Assembly (NCBI RefSeq): GCF_051013375.1
Contig: NZ_CP142125.1
Strand: one strand, 5' to 3'
Length of the DNA: 64,000 nt
DNA from: Kordia algicida
Lineage (GTDB): Bacteria; Bacteroidota; Bacteroidia; Flavobacteriales; Flavobacteriaceae
Positions 55,201 to 62,059 of this stretch are shown here, piece by piece. Each line of letters opens with the position of its first letter. Position 1 is the first letter of the stretch. The position numbers and the translations under genes are program-made. A model generated the notes under the pieces. That model saw nothing but the letters and a program-made list of their open reading frames with translations, searched no databases and was not told the DNA's origin.

Positions 55201-56557
55201 CTACAGGAACGAAAGGATCGTCTCGTATGGTGAAACTTTCTTCAGGACAACCTACAGCATTACCATTAGCATTATATGGAGTAATTGTTACGTAATGTTG
55301 TGTTGAAAAAGCTAGCGTTCCTGGGTCATATGTGTTTACAAGACCTACATCAAATGCATTTAAAACATCTGTTCCTCCTGGTGTAGTACCAATAGAAACT
55401 AAATATCCTGTAGGGTTTCCGGCTGCTGTAGTCCAAGAAATATCATCTTCTTCGTTGATATCTGTAGCCCCATCAACTGGTGATGTTAGTGAAACACATC
55501 CTGGAGGTAAAGAAGGATCTACACAAGATACTGTATAATCCCAAGGCTGAATTCCTGCACTACTTACACAACTTACAGAACCATCAGAAGTTACCGTAAG
55601 GCTTAGTGAAGGACCAGATGATTCGAAAATCAATCCAGCTAAATCTCCGTTGTTTCCATAACCGTTGTATAATTCGGTTACGCCATCAGAATCGTAAATA
55701 ATCAATTCATCCCAGTTGTTTTCAACGTTACCTGAGTTGAATACTATTTGTAAGGTAGAACCATCAGAACTTGCAAAATTGAAAACTTCTGTATTATTAT
55801 TTTCATAACAGAAGCCAGTAACATTTACAGGTACTCCAGAAGCGCAGTCAACAACGACATTCGGATCTGGACGTGTTGTAAAGCTAGATTCTACGCAACC
55901 CGTTGCATTTCCGTTTGCATTGTAAGGAGTTACGGTTACATAAAATGTAGTGCCATACGCTAACGTTCCAGGGTCGTAGGTGTTTACAAGACCTACATCT
56001 ACTGCATTTGCAATGTCATTTCCTCCTGGTGTAGTTCCAATAGTAATTAAATATCCTTGTGGTCCGCCCGTTGCAGTTCCCCAAGTAATATCTTCATTTT
56101 CATCTACATCTGTTGCTCCATCAGTTGGTGAAGTAACTATAACACATGAAGGAGGTAATGTAGTATCTACACAAGATACGGTAAAGTCCCAAGGAGTAAA
56201 TCCGTTGCCTGTACAGTTTACAGAACCATCAGAAGTAATACCAATTGTAATGGTGTCTCCTGTAGATTCAAAAGATAGACCTGTTAGGTCTCCTCCTGCT
56301 CCATATCCGTTATAAATTTGTGTTGTTCCATCAGAGTCTGTGATGATAAGTTCATCCCAATTATTCTCTACTTGTCCGGCGTTGAAGATGACTGCCAGTG
56401 GAGATCCGTCACTACTTGTGTAAGTGAAGGAAGTTGTATCATTATTTCCATAACAGAAACCTGTGTTATTTACAGGTCCCACAGCGCAGTCTACTGTTTG
56501 AGAATATGATAACGCACTGAAAAAGGTCACCATGATCAACAAGGTAATTTTTTTCAT
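52292..56557 (-). CDS. Giant surface protein with type IX (type B) sorting domain
   Basis: The 1421-residue protein has a signal peptide, then three repeats of about 214 residues, each a CUB-like domain (F-C-Y-x-N-N-D-T-T, V-E-N-N-W-D-E-L-I, P-W-D-F) plus an Fn3-like domain (S-P-x-D-G-A-T-D, G-Y-L-I-T-I-G-T-T-P-G-G). A fourth CUB-like unit stands alone, followed by a propeller- or lectin-like region and Ig-like strands. The end (about 1335-1421; F-P-Q-G-I-S-P-N-G-D-G-L-N-D-T-W) is the gliding-motility-associated C-terminal domain that directs type IX export. It is probably an adhesin, exported with help from the PorP/SprF protein. Confidence 0.9.
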   Translation of the reverse strand: MKKITLLIMVTFFSALSYSQTVDCAVGPVNNTGFCYGNNDTTSFTYTSSDGSPLAVIFNAGQVENNWDELIITDSDGTTQIYNGYGAGGDLTGLSFESTGDTITIGITSDGSVNCTGNGFTPWDFTVSCVDTTLPPSCVIVTSPTDGATDVDENEDITWGTATGGPQGYLITIGTTPGGNDIANAVDVGLVNTYDPGTLAYGTTFYVTVTPYNANGNATGCVESSFTTRPDPNVVVDCASGVPVNVTGFCYENNNTEVFNFASSDGSTLQIVFNSGNVENNWDELIIYDSDGVTELYNGYGNNGDLAGLIFESSGPSLSLTVTSDGSVSCVSSAGIQPWDYTVSCVDPSLPPGCVSLTSPVDGATDINEEDDISWTTAAGNPTGYLVSIGTTPGGTDVLNAFDVGLVNTYDPGTLAFSTQHYVTITPYNANGNAVGCPEESFTIRDDPFVPVDCNAAPLNVTGFCYTNNDTTTFSYTSSDGTSTLALLFNAGQVENNWDELIVFDSDGTEIYNGYGNGGDLAGLSFESSGSTITFQIQSDGIFSCQSQGYTPWDFIVGCIDPTAPPSCVSLTSPLDGATAVEIDENINWGSAIGSPAGYILTVGTTPGGNDVVNGLDVGNVNSYLLDTDYDTTYYVTILAYNGNGLATGCTEESFTTRPDPNQVFNLVCADGPIDVMHCYTNNDDNTFLFTSDSGFPVRLTFTTGTIVDDDDIINFYDGSDNTFPVLFSGNNAGDLTGLVIESNGGNLFMEVISDGFTSCAAGNGTTWEWTAECLTCFKPSATYTVVEDCAEGDQFLVDVEITDTGDADSISIFDDFGSASQVVTDPGIYTFGPYPNGTPVVFTVADTDDTNCVLTSDPQTQAFCPDQACRIINAGYDQLQTCDETSTDLSATFMASSITSNTSTYTISDLQCPPDNLTGQPTSLTLDDRWSSLIPLGFNFEYFGTTYTDVVIGANGLISFNAGDAGNFCPWNFAPGDLLPTPAVPDNAIHGAYHDIDPGVDGDHYIEYAIVGTAPSRQFKATFFEVPHFGCNDISTTQQIILYESSNVIDVILIEKPVCPTWNDGGIAIVGIQNAGGTVGYAPPGRNNGVWDVTTQELWRFVPDGTPNYTFEWLDEDGNVISNDTDITVSPTEDTTYTASITYALADGSLVTLTDDVTVRVQRNPEVVATETLRACDDDFDGIAEYDLTVQDANVIGTQTDVTVTYYESMADAEAGTNMLADPAAYTSASGTVYVRIQDDNTGCFATGDFQIELLPQIDPANIGLEGECINDEYTITVSPLNNGYDPATVTYEWSGGSSIDNDGSQFIATEDGEYTVMITTADGCTSMQTFTVINAMCSFPQGISPNGDGLNDTWDLRAFRVEEVEIFNSHGRSIYKKLKYTNEWMGQTNDNDNLPVGTYFYVLRLENGQSKNGWIYLNK

Positions 56558-56604
56558 AAAAAAGTTGGTTAATAGTTAGTAGCCCTAAAAATAGTAAAAA
56601 AATA

Positions 56605-56612
56605 CAAACTTA
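56605..56612 (-). promoter_or_regulatory. Candidate -7 box for the type IX triad operon
   Basis: TAAGTTTG on the minus strand matches TAnnTTTG exactly and lies about 48 bases upstream of the adhesin ATG at 56557. The -33 element is weak. Confidence 0.45.
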
Positions 56613-56648
56613 ACTTTACTTTAACACTTTAGTTGTAAAAAATAAAGT

Positions 56649-57611
56649 TTACCTGTTGAATTTTAATCGTATGTATACAGGGAAATGATCGCTGTAACCA
56701 CCTAAATATCTTCTACCTGCATAAGTGCGGAATGGATTGCCTTTGTACTTTCCTTTCCATTGTGTTAAAAAGTGTTCGTCAAAAATAGCTGCGGAAGCAA
56801 AACTATGCGTGCCTTTTTTATAATCGAAAAAGTTGGTGGTAAAAATAATTTGATCGAATAGATTCCATTCTCCTCTATAGTTAAGACTACCTTTATAGAT
56901 AGTCAATAGTTTTTCCATCGGATTGTACAAATCAGTATCCATTAAATAGTTCTGAATACTTTCGCTAGTAGGATCGTCATTAAAATCACCCATTATAATA
57001 ATATGTGGATCGTTTTCTTCTGTTTGAATGTAATTTATTTTCTCACGAACAGTTTTTGCTGCTTCAATACGTTTGTATGCCGTTTCAGCAGCACCGTCTC
57101 TACGGGATGACCAATGATTGACAAATACATGAATTGGTTCGTTGTTTAAGAGTCCTTTTACATATAAAGTATCTCGGGTAAAATCACGATTTCCTTCTTC
57201 ATTATATATAAGGATAGGAATTGATTCTGAATGAACGACTTCAAAATGTTCTTTTTGATACAACAAACCTACGTCAATACCGCGTTCGTCAGGTGAGTTG
57301 TAATGCACAAAATCATAATTGTATTCTTGCAGTTGTTTAGAGTCGACAAGATCCTGCATAACCGTTTTATTTTCAACCTCAGCAACACCTACAAGCACAG
57401 GTGCGTTTTTTGTGTCTTCTGGACCCAAACTTGAAATGGCAGAACCTAGTTTGTAAATTTTCTTATCATAACGTTTTGGAGTCCAATTACGATCCGATTC
57501 TGGTAAAAAATCATTATCTAAAACATACTTATCATCTTCGGTGTCAAATAAATTTTCAAGATTGTAAAATGCTATTGTATGATATTTGTGTATCGTGTCT
57601 TTTTTCTCCAT
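56649..57611 (-). CDS. Endonuclease/exonuclease/phosphatase family protein
   Basis: This 320-residue protein has Y-N-L-E-N-L-F-D-T at the first strand, V-G-V-A-E-V-E-N-K with the metal-binding Glu, V-N-H-W-S-S-R, I-M-G-D-F-N-D-D-P-T-S and the final Y-S-D-H-F-P-V. I start at the ATG at 57611; an in-frame ATG at 57638 would add nine residues and crowd the divergent promoter. No signal peptide is present, so it should act in the cytoplasm. It could be a nuclease or a phosphodiesterase. It is divergent from hflX. Confidence 0.87.
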   Translation of the reverse strand: MEKKDTIHKYHTIAFYNLENLFDTEDDKYVLDNDFLPESDRNWTPKRYDKKIYKLGSAISSLGPEDTKNAPVLVGVAEVENKTVMQDLVDSKQLQEYNYDFVHYNSPDERGIDVGLLYQKEHFEVVHSESIPILIYNEEGNRDFTRDTLYVKGLLNNEPIHVFVNHWSSRRDGAAETAYKRIEAAKTVREKINYIQTEENDPHIIIMGDFNDDPTSESIQNYLMDTDLYNPMEKLLTIYKGSLNYRGEWNLFDQIIFTTNFFDYKKGTHSFASAAIFDEHFLTQWKGKYKGNPFRTYAGRRYLGGYSDHFPVYIRLKFNR

Positions 57612-57670
57612 AAGTGCTATAAAAGTCTGTTTATACATATAAAAGTAGTAAAATCAAGAAAGGAAATGTG

Positions 57671-57678
57671 TAACTTTG
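57671..57678 (+). promoter_or_regulatory. Candidate -7 box for hflX
   Basis: TAACTTTG matches TAnnTTTG exactly and lies 17 bases upstream of the hflX ATG at 57696, implying a very short leader. No clear -33 TTG was found. Confidence 0.4.
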
Positions 57679-57695
57679 TGTTTTTAATTTTATTT

Positions 57696-58907
57696 ATGCT
57701 AGAAAAGAAAACCATCGCATACGAGCGAGCCGTACTTATAGGAGTGATTACTAAAGATCAAGATGAAGCCAAATCAAAAGAGTATTTGGATGAGCTTGAA
57801 TTTTTAACATACACCGCAGGCGGCGAAGTTGTAAAGCGTTTCACGCAGAAGATTGATGTTCCGAACCCGAAAACATTCATAGGAACAGGAAAAATGGACG
57901 AGGTAGAGCAATTTGTAAAGTCGAATGATATTGGATCAGTGATTTTTGATGATGAATTATCTCCTTCACAACAAAAAAATATAGAACGTTTGCTAAAGTG
58001 TAAGATTATTGATAGAACCGGATTAATTCTAGACATTTTTGCACAACGCGCCAAAACAAGTTATGCACGAACACAAGTAGAATTGGCGCAATACCAATAC
58101 TTATTACCACGATTGACAGGTTTGTGGACACACTTGGAACGTCAACGAGGTGGAATTGGAATGCGTGGACCTGGAGAAACGGAAATTGAGACCGATAGAC
58201 GTATTGTACGTGATAAAATTGCGTTGCTACGAAAAAAGATGGTAACGATTGACAAACAAATGGCTGTACAACGTGGAAATAGAGGCGCGCTTATTCGTGT
58301 AGCATTGGTAGGATATACCAACGTTGGGAAATCTACGCTGATGAATGTAATTAGTAAAAGTGAAGTATTTGCAGAAAATAAACTATTTGCTACGCTTGAT
58401 ACAACTGTGCGCAAAGTAGTTATTGGAAATCTTCCTTTTTTGTTGAGTGATACCGTAGGATTCATCCGAAAGTTACCGACACAATTGGTCGATTCGTTCA
58501 AAAGTACTTTAGATGAAGTTCGTGAAGCCGATTTGTTATTGCACGTCGTAGATATTTCTCATCCAAATTTTGAAGATCACATAGCTTCTGTAAATCAGAT
58601 TTTAAGCGAAATAAAAAGTGGCGATAAACCAACAGTCATGGTTTTTAATAAAATTGATGCATATACGCATGAAACCATAGATAGTGATGATTTGGTTACT
58701 GAAAAAACCAAAGCACATTACACGCTTGATGACTGGAAAAAAACGTGGATGAATTCTTCTGCGGAAGATGTATTGTTCATTTCTGCGCTCAATAAAGAAA
58801 ATTTAGACGAATTTAAGCGCAAAGTATATACTGTTGTACGCGAAATACATGTAACACGCTTTCCATACAACAATTTCCTTTATCCAGATTACGAGGATTT
58901 ACAATAG
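57696..58907 (+). CDS. hflX: Ribosome-associated GTPase HflX
   Basis: The 403-residue protein has the HflX N-terminal domain (A-V-L-I-G-V, F-I-G-T-G-K, I-F-D-D-E-L-S-P-S-Q), the G-P-G-E-T-E-I-E-T-D-R-R linker motif typical of HflX, and a GTPase domain: G-Y-T-N-V-G-K-S-T (G1), D-T-V-G-F-I-R-K-L-P (G3), N-K-I-D (G4). HflX splits stalled or hibernating ribosomes, especially after heat stress. The start is the ATG at 57696; longer reading into the upstream region gives no conserved sequence. A terminator follows ten bases after the stop. Confidence 0.96.
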   Translation: MLEKKTIAYERAVLIGVITKDQDEAKSKEYLDELEFLTYTAGGEVVKRFTQKIDVPNPKTFIGTGKMDEVEQFVKSNDIGSVIFDDELSPSQQKNIERLLKCKIIDRTGLILDIFAQRAKTSYARTQVELAQYQYLLPRLTGLWTHLERQRGGIGMRGPGETEIETDRRIVRDKIALLRKKMVTIDKQMAVQRGNRGALIRVALVGYTNVGKSTLMNVISKSEVFAENKLFATLDTTVRKVVIGNLPFLLSDTVGFIRKLPTQLVDSFKSTLDEVREADLLLHVVDISHPNFEDHIASVNQILSEIKSGDKPTVMVFNKIDAYTHETIDSDDLVTEKTKAHYTLDDWKKTWMNSSAEDVLFISALNKENLDEFKRKVYTVVREIHVTRFPYNNFLYPDYEDLQ

Positions 58908-58921
58908 TTTTTCATATTGAG

Positions 58922-58952
58922 AAAGGAGATCATTGCAAGTATCTCCTTTTTT
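58922..58952 (+). terminator. Intrinsic terminator after hflX
   Basis: AAAGGAGAT (58922-58930) pairs perfectly with ATCTCCTTT (58941-58949) around a ten-base loop and is followed by a T-run. Confidence 0.85.
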
Positions 58953-59127
58953 GCTTACATTTATTACAACGTAAAAGCCATATTTCTGTGCTTTTTCGTT
59001 TGTATAGCATATTCCCTTACTTTTTTAAGCAGTTGCAATACGGTTTTTTCTCTCAGAAAATATACCGTACACAATTACGTGGAATCCGAAAAACGTACGA
59101 GTAGGAGCAACTTAATAATTCATTAAT

Positions 59128-59283
59128 ATGAAAAGAAGTTTAAAAAAACTTTCATTGAACAAAAAAGCCGTTTCAAATTTAACCGAAAAAATTAAAGGAG
59201 GTTTGCAAAGAGCTGGAGACAGTTTTCCAACAAACGATCCTACAGCAAACACAGGATGTTTTGACTGTTCAGTGACTTACTAA
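59128..59283 (+). CDS. Lanthipeptide-like (RiPP) precursor peptide 1
   Basis: A 51-residue peptide. The leader has L-S-L-N-K-K-A-V-S-N-L and ends K-I-K-G-G (24-25), which fits the short class I lanthipeptide leader known from Bacteroidota. The core is 26 residues with Thr/Ser (D-S-F-P-T-N-D-P-T, V-T-Y) and C-F-D-C near the end. Processing would be after Gly-Gly by a peptidase-type exporter. No dehydratase, cyclase or exporter is within the window, so either these act from elsewhere or the peptide is not modified. An almost identical leader follows 31 bases downstream. Confidence 0.7.
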   Translation: MKRSLKKLSLNKKAVSNLTEKIKGGLQRAGDSFPTNDPTANTGCFDCSVTY

Positions 59284-59314
59284 TAATAACAAACCAAAAC
59301 TAAAATTTTATAAA

Positions 59315-59488
59315 ATGAAAAAAAACTTAAGAAAATTAGCACTCAATAAAAAATCAGTTTCAAACTTATCAGAAAAAGTAAAAGGTGGTTTTCAAAGACA
59401 AGATGATGATACTTCAGATACATACACAACTGGACCAACAGGACCAACAGCGATGACATTGTGTTTTATCTGCCCAGGACAACGATAG
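59315..59488 (+). CDS. Lanthipeptide-like (RiPP) precursor peptide 2
   Basis: A 57-residue peptide with leader L-A-L-N-K-K-S-V-S-N-L, ending V-K-G-G (24-25), and a core rich in Thr and Asp (D-D-D-T-S-D-T-Y-T-T-G-P-T-G-P-T) with C-F-I-C near the end. The C-F-x-C motif is shared with peptide 1, while the rest of the core differs, so leader and Cys motif are conserved and the middle is variable. It is cotranscribed with peptide 1 and followed by a strong terminator. Confidence 0.7.
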   Translation: MKKNLRKLALNKKSVSNLSEKVKGGFQRQDDDTSDTYTTGPTGPTAMTLCFICPGQR

Positions 59489-59530
59489 TCTGCTTAAAAA
59501 TCATTAAAATTTTACAAGTATAAAAAAGGT

Positions 59531-59569
59531 GCTGTCTGAAAGAATTTGCTTTTTCAGACAGCTTTTTTT
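59531..59569. terminator. Bidirectional terminator between convergent precursor genes
   Basis: GCTGTCTGAAA (59531-59541) pairs with TTTCAGACAGC (59552-59562). A-run and T-run lie on opposite sides, so it can stop transcripts from both peptides 1-2 (plus) and peptide 3 (minus). Confidence 0.85.
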
Positions 59570-59574
59570 AAATC

Positions 59575-59778
59575 TTATTTGGAATTACACGTTGGAAATT
59601 CTGTTTGTGTAGCACATGGAAACTTAATGCTTACGGCATTACATGTAGGAAACTCTGTTTGTGTAGCGCAAGGATTGTCAACGCTTGCTTCTCCTTTTCC
59701 TCCTTGTACAAATGTAAAGTTCAAATTAGAAATTTCTCTTTTTCTTAAAGATAAGTTTTTGATGTTCTGTTTTTTCAT
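59575..59778 (-). CDS. Lanthipeptide-like precursor peptide 3 with duplicated core
   Basis: A 67-residue peptide with leader L-S-L-R-K-R-E-I-S-N-L followed by N-F-T-F-V-Q-G-G, so the Gly-Gly is at residues 26-27. The core contains the same 13-residue unit twice, P-C-A-T-Q-T-E-F-P-T-C-N, separated by A-V-S-I-K-F. Each copy has two Cys and three Thr in identical spacing, apt for two identical ring systems. It is convergent to peptides 1-2 and shares their terminator. A plus-strand open frame over the same bases is an antisense shadow. Confidence 0.72.
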   Translation of the reverse strand: MKKQNIKNLSLRKREISNLNFTFVQGGKGEASVDNPCATQTEFPTCNAVSIKFPCATQTEFPTCNSK

Positions 59779-59839
59779 AATGTTTAAAAGTTTTTGATTT
59801 TTAATTATAGTTTGTAAAGCAAAAACAACAGTATAGATA

Positions 59840-59860
59840 TGACAAGAAAAGTACTTGTCA
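59840..59860 (-). promoter_or_regulatory. Operator-like dyad upstream of precursor peptide 3
   Basis: TGACAAG (59840-59846) and CTTGTCA (59854-59860) form a perfect 7-base dyad with a 7-base centre, about 62-82 bases upstream of the ATG at 59778. On the minus strand it contains TTGACA, which could be a -35/-33 element with TATCTATA following, so a repressor could cover the promoter. The rest of the spacer 59779-59978 shows no gene. Confidence 0.4.
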
Positions 59861-59978
59861 ATTTATAAAACAAAAACAACATAACTTTGTCTTAGATCAA
59901 TTTGTGTCAGTAGTTTATGTTGAAATATGAGCTTTTTATAGGCGTGTAAAAACAAGAAGCGTTCAATTTATAAAACAA

Positions 59979-60407
59979 TCAATCTTCCTCAATCCAAGTA
60001 CCTACAATTCCTTTTTTTCCTAAACTATAACCCAATCGGTAGCTTCCCGCTTTTTTCATTTCAATATATTTTCCTGGCGAAGGAATAATTCCGTTATCGC
60101 GCAAAATAGCATTGTACGCTGCTACTTTATCAGTTGCCAAACGTTGCCCGTTTTGTGTAACTGAACTTCCATCAATAGCCAATTTCACAGCTTCATCTGT
60201 AGAAGCAATGTAGCCTTTTTTGTGCAAGTCATTGAATACTTTTTTAATCTTAGCATTTAAGCCAATCACAACAATATTATTTCCTTTTTTATAAAAAGAA
60301 AAGTCTGCATTTGATTGTATTCCTGCGTTGCGAAACATTGTATTGTACTTACGTCTTTGTGCTTCTGTCAATTCGGTTTCCGTTGGCGTACATACGGTCT
60401 TTTTCAT
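59979..60407 (-). CDS. C-terminal portion of a frameshifted gene, or separate small protein
   Basis: A 142-residue reading frame starting inside the end of the upstream gene (59-base overlap, different frame). It contains L-T-E-A-Q-R-R-K-Y-N-T-M-F-R-N-A-G-I near its start and a similar R-L-A-T-D-K-V-A-A-Y-N-A-I-L-R-D-N-G-I later, so it looks like a repeat of a helical module, with a basic G-Y-S-L-G-K-K-G region at the end. The first module is completed by the last residues of the upstream gene (M-Y-A-N-G-N), which argues that both belong to one protein broken by a single-base shift. The ATG at 60407 may not be used. Confidence 0.55.
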   Translation of the reverse strand: MKKTVCTPTETELTEAQRRKYNTMFRNAGIQSNADFSFYKKGNNIVVIGLNAKIKKVFNDLHKKGYIASTDEAVKLAIDGSSVTQNGQRLATDKVAAYNAILRDNGIIPSPGKYIEMKKAGSYRLGYSLGKKGIVGTWIEED

Positions 60408-61311
60408 TGGTAAACGTTACTTCAGAAGTAGAGGTAATTAGCTTGTCTTTAAGTAAAGAAGTCAGTAGGTTTTCTTGAACTTCTGGCCAAATCCAATTAA
60501 GATTTGCCCCAGAAGGAGTTGTGGTATATACTGTTTTTGGGTCGTCTAATAAGCGTTTTATATAAGAGCTCACGCCACCTTTGTGACGTGCTTTTTCTTC
60601 AATTCTTTTTGCTTCTCTTTCCAATCTTTTTGCTTCAAGTTCCACACGTTTTGCATCTCGCTCTATGCGTTTTGCTTCAAGTTTCAATTGGTCTTTTTTT
60701 CGTGCTTCCATACGTTTTGCGCGTTCTATCTCACGCTTTGCTCTTTCTTCTGCGCGTGCAGCTTGTCGTTCATACTGTCTTTCCAAACGTGCGGCTTCGC
60801 GCTTCATACGTTCAGCTTCCACACGAATACGATCTGCTTCTCGCTGAACGCGTTCTCTTTCAATATTTACAGAACTTCCCGAGATGATAATTTTAGCATC
60901 TTCTCCTAAATTTTTAAATTTCTCTATCAAATCAGGAGAAGCTACATTTAAATCTAAAGAGATACGCAAATTTTTCTTTGTTAGTTTTATGTCATACACT
61001 TTTTCGTCGTTGCTCCATTTAGAATATCCTTTTCCGATATCCATATTTTTTCCGCCAAGCGTATTTTCAATTAAATTCTTAAGCTTTTCATACCTGTTTT
61101 TTGGAAAACGCGCACGTAACTTATAATCGTCTTCAGTATAACTGATAGAAATTGACGTTTTCTCATTACTGTTGTTGCTACTGCTACTATATGTGGATGA
61201 CGAACTTGAGCTAGAACTTGTTGACGGCGGCGTTGGTGGTAATGGTGGTTCTTGTGCATGAATTAGTTGAACTAAAAATATGCTGATAATGGTGATGATT
61301 AAATTTTTCAT
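60349..61311 (-). CDS. Secreted helical-rod protein, third gene of the two-component operon
   Basis: The 320-residue protein has a signal peptide (cut near I-H-A-Q), a Pro/Ser linker (eight Ser in a row), a small alpha/beta domain (about 50-148) and a roughly 95-residue helix of alternating Arg/Lys and Glu/Ala (about 150-245), a pattern typical of stable single alpha-helices or coiled coils. Its last 45 residues (L-L-K-D-K-L-I, M-Y-A-N-G-N) run into the next frame. It should be periplasmic. It lies 31 bases after the response regulator gene, so it is likely controlled by that system. Confidence 0.75.
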   Translation of the reverse strand: MKNLIITIISIFLVQLIHAQEPPLPPTPPSTSSSSSSSSTYSSSSNNSNEKTSISISYTEDDYKLRARFPKNRYEKLKNLIENTLGGKNMDIGKGYSKWSNDEKVYDIKLTKKNLRISLDLNVASPDLIEKFKNLGEDAKIIISGSSVNIERERVQREADRIRVEAERMKREAARLERQYERQAARAEERAKREIERAKRMEARKKDQLKLEAKRIERDAKRVELEAKRLEREAKRIEEKARHKGGVSSYIKRLLDDPKTVYTTTPSGANLNWIWPEVQENLLTSLLKDKLITSTSEVTFTNEKDRMYANGNRIDRSTKT

Positions 61312-61342
61312 TTTGATGTTGTTTTTTTGATGAATGACTACA

Positions 61343-62059
61343 TTAATTTTCGATGATTTTAAAAGTCAATCCAACGCCACGCGTGCTCTCTATGGCAATA
61401 TTTGGATCTTTCTTAAAATATTTTCGGAGTCGGCTTATGAATACATCCATGCTTCTTCCCGAAAAGAAATCATCTGTTCCCCAAACATTTTCAAGAACGT
61501 CTTCTCGTTTTATCATTTGGTTTTTGTGATCGTAGAAATACTGAATCAATTGCGCTTCTTTCTCAGTAATTCGTTGTGTTTCTCCATTGAGTTTCAATTG
61601 ATAGTTTACCGTGTCAAAAACATACGCTCCGATACTAAATTCTTGTTCGTTTTTTGATGAAATGATTATTTTTTTTGTTCGTTTCAGTATGTTTTGCAAG
61701 CGTAATACCAAAATATCTGCTTCAAATGGTTTGACGATATAATCGTCGGCTCCGAGTTTTAATCCTCGTATTTTATCTTCTTTCATCTTCTTGGCTGTCA
61801 AAAAGATAAAAGGTACTTCTGGGTTGTGTTGAATCACTTTTTCTGCCAAGGAAAAACCATCTAATTTTGGCATCATCACGTCAAATACACAAATGTCAAA
61901 CGCATTTTCATGTTGGTGTTCGTCTGCGGTAAAAAACTCAAAAGCTTCTTGTCCGTTTTTTGCCCAAATCACTTCAAACTGATGAATCATTAAGTATTGT
62001 TTTAAAATACTTCCAAAATCATAATCGTCTTCTGCGAGTAAAACTTTTGTGTGTTGCAT
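61343..62059 (-). CDS. OmpR/PhoB-type response regulator
   Basis: The 238-residue protein has a receiver domain (acidic pair E10-D11/D12, phospho-acceptor D60 in V-F-D-V-M-M-P, then L-T-A-K) and a C-terminal winged helix (about 135-235; I-T-E-K-E-A-Q-L-I-Q-Y-F, G-R-S-M-D-V-F-I-S-R-L-R-K-Y, G-V-G-L-T-F). It overlaps the kinase stop by one base (TAATG), so they are strictly coupled. Candidate binding sites (TTAACC direct repeats) lie upstream of the kinase. Confidence 0.95.
   Translation of the reverse strand: MQHTKVLLAEDDYDFGSILKQYLMIHQFEVIWAKNGQEAFEFFTADEHQHENAFDICVFDVMMPKLDGFSLAEKVIQHNPEVPFIFLTAKKMKEDKIRGLKLGADDYIVKPFEADILVLRLQNILKRTKKIIISSKNEQEFSIGAYVFDTVNYQLKLNGETQRITEKEAQLIQYFYDHKNQMIKREDVLENVWGTDDFFSGRSMDVFISRLRKYFKKDPNIAIESTRGVGLTFKIIEN

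Noticed and set aside
58917..59126. Open frame of 69 residues downstream of hflX
   Set aside because: Its first codons lie inside the hflX terminator hairpin, and its composition resembles noncoding AT-rich DNA.
59546..59797. Plus-strand open frame opposite precursor peptide 3
   Set aside because: It is an antisense mirror of the tandem core repeats and includes the terminator region; the minus-strand peptide has a recognised leader.
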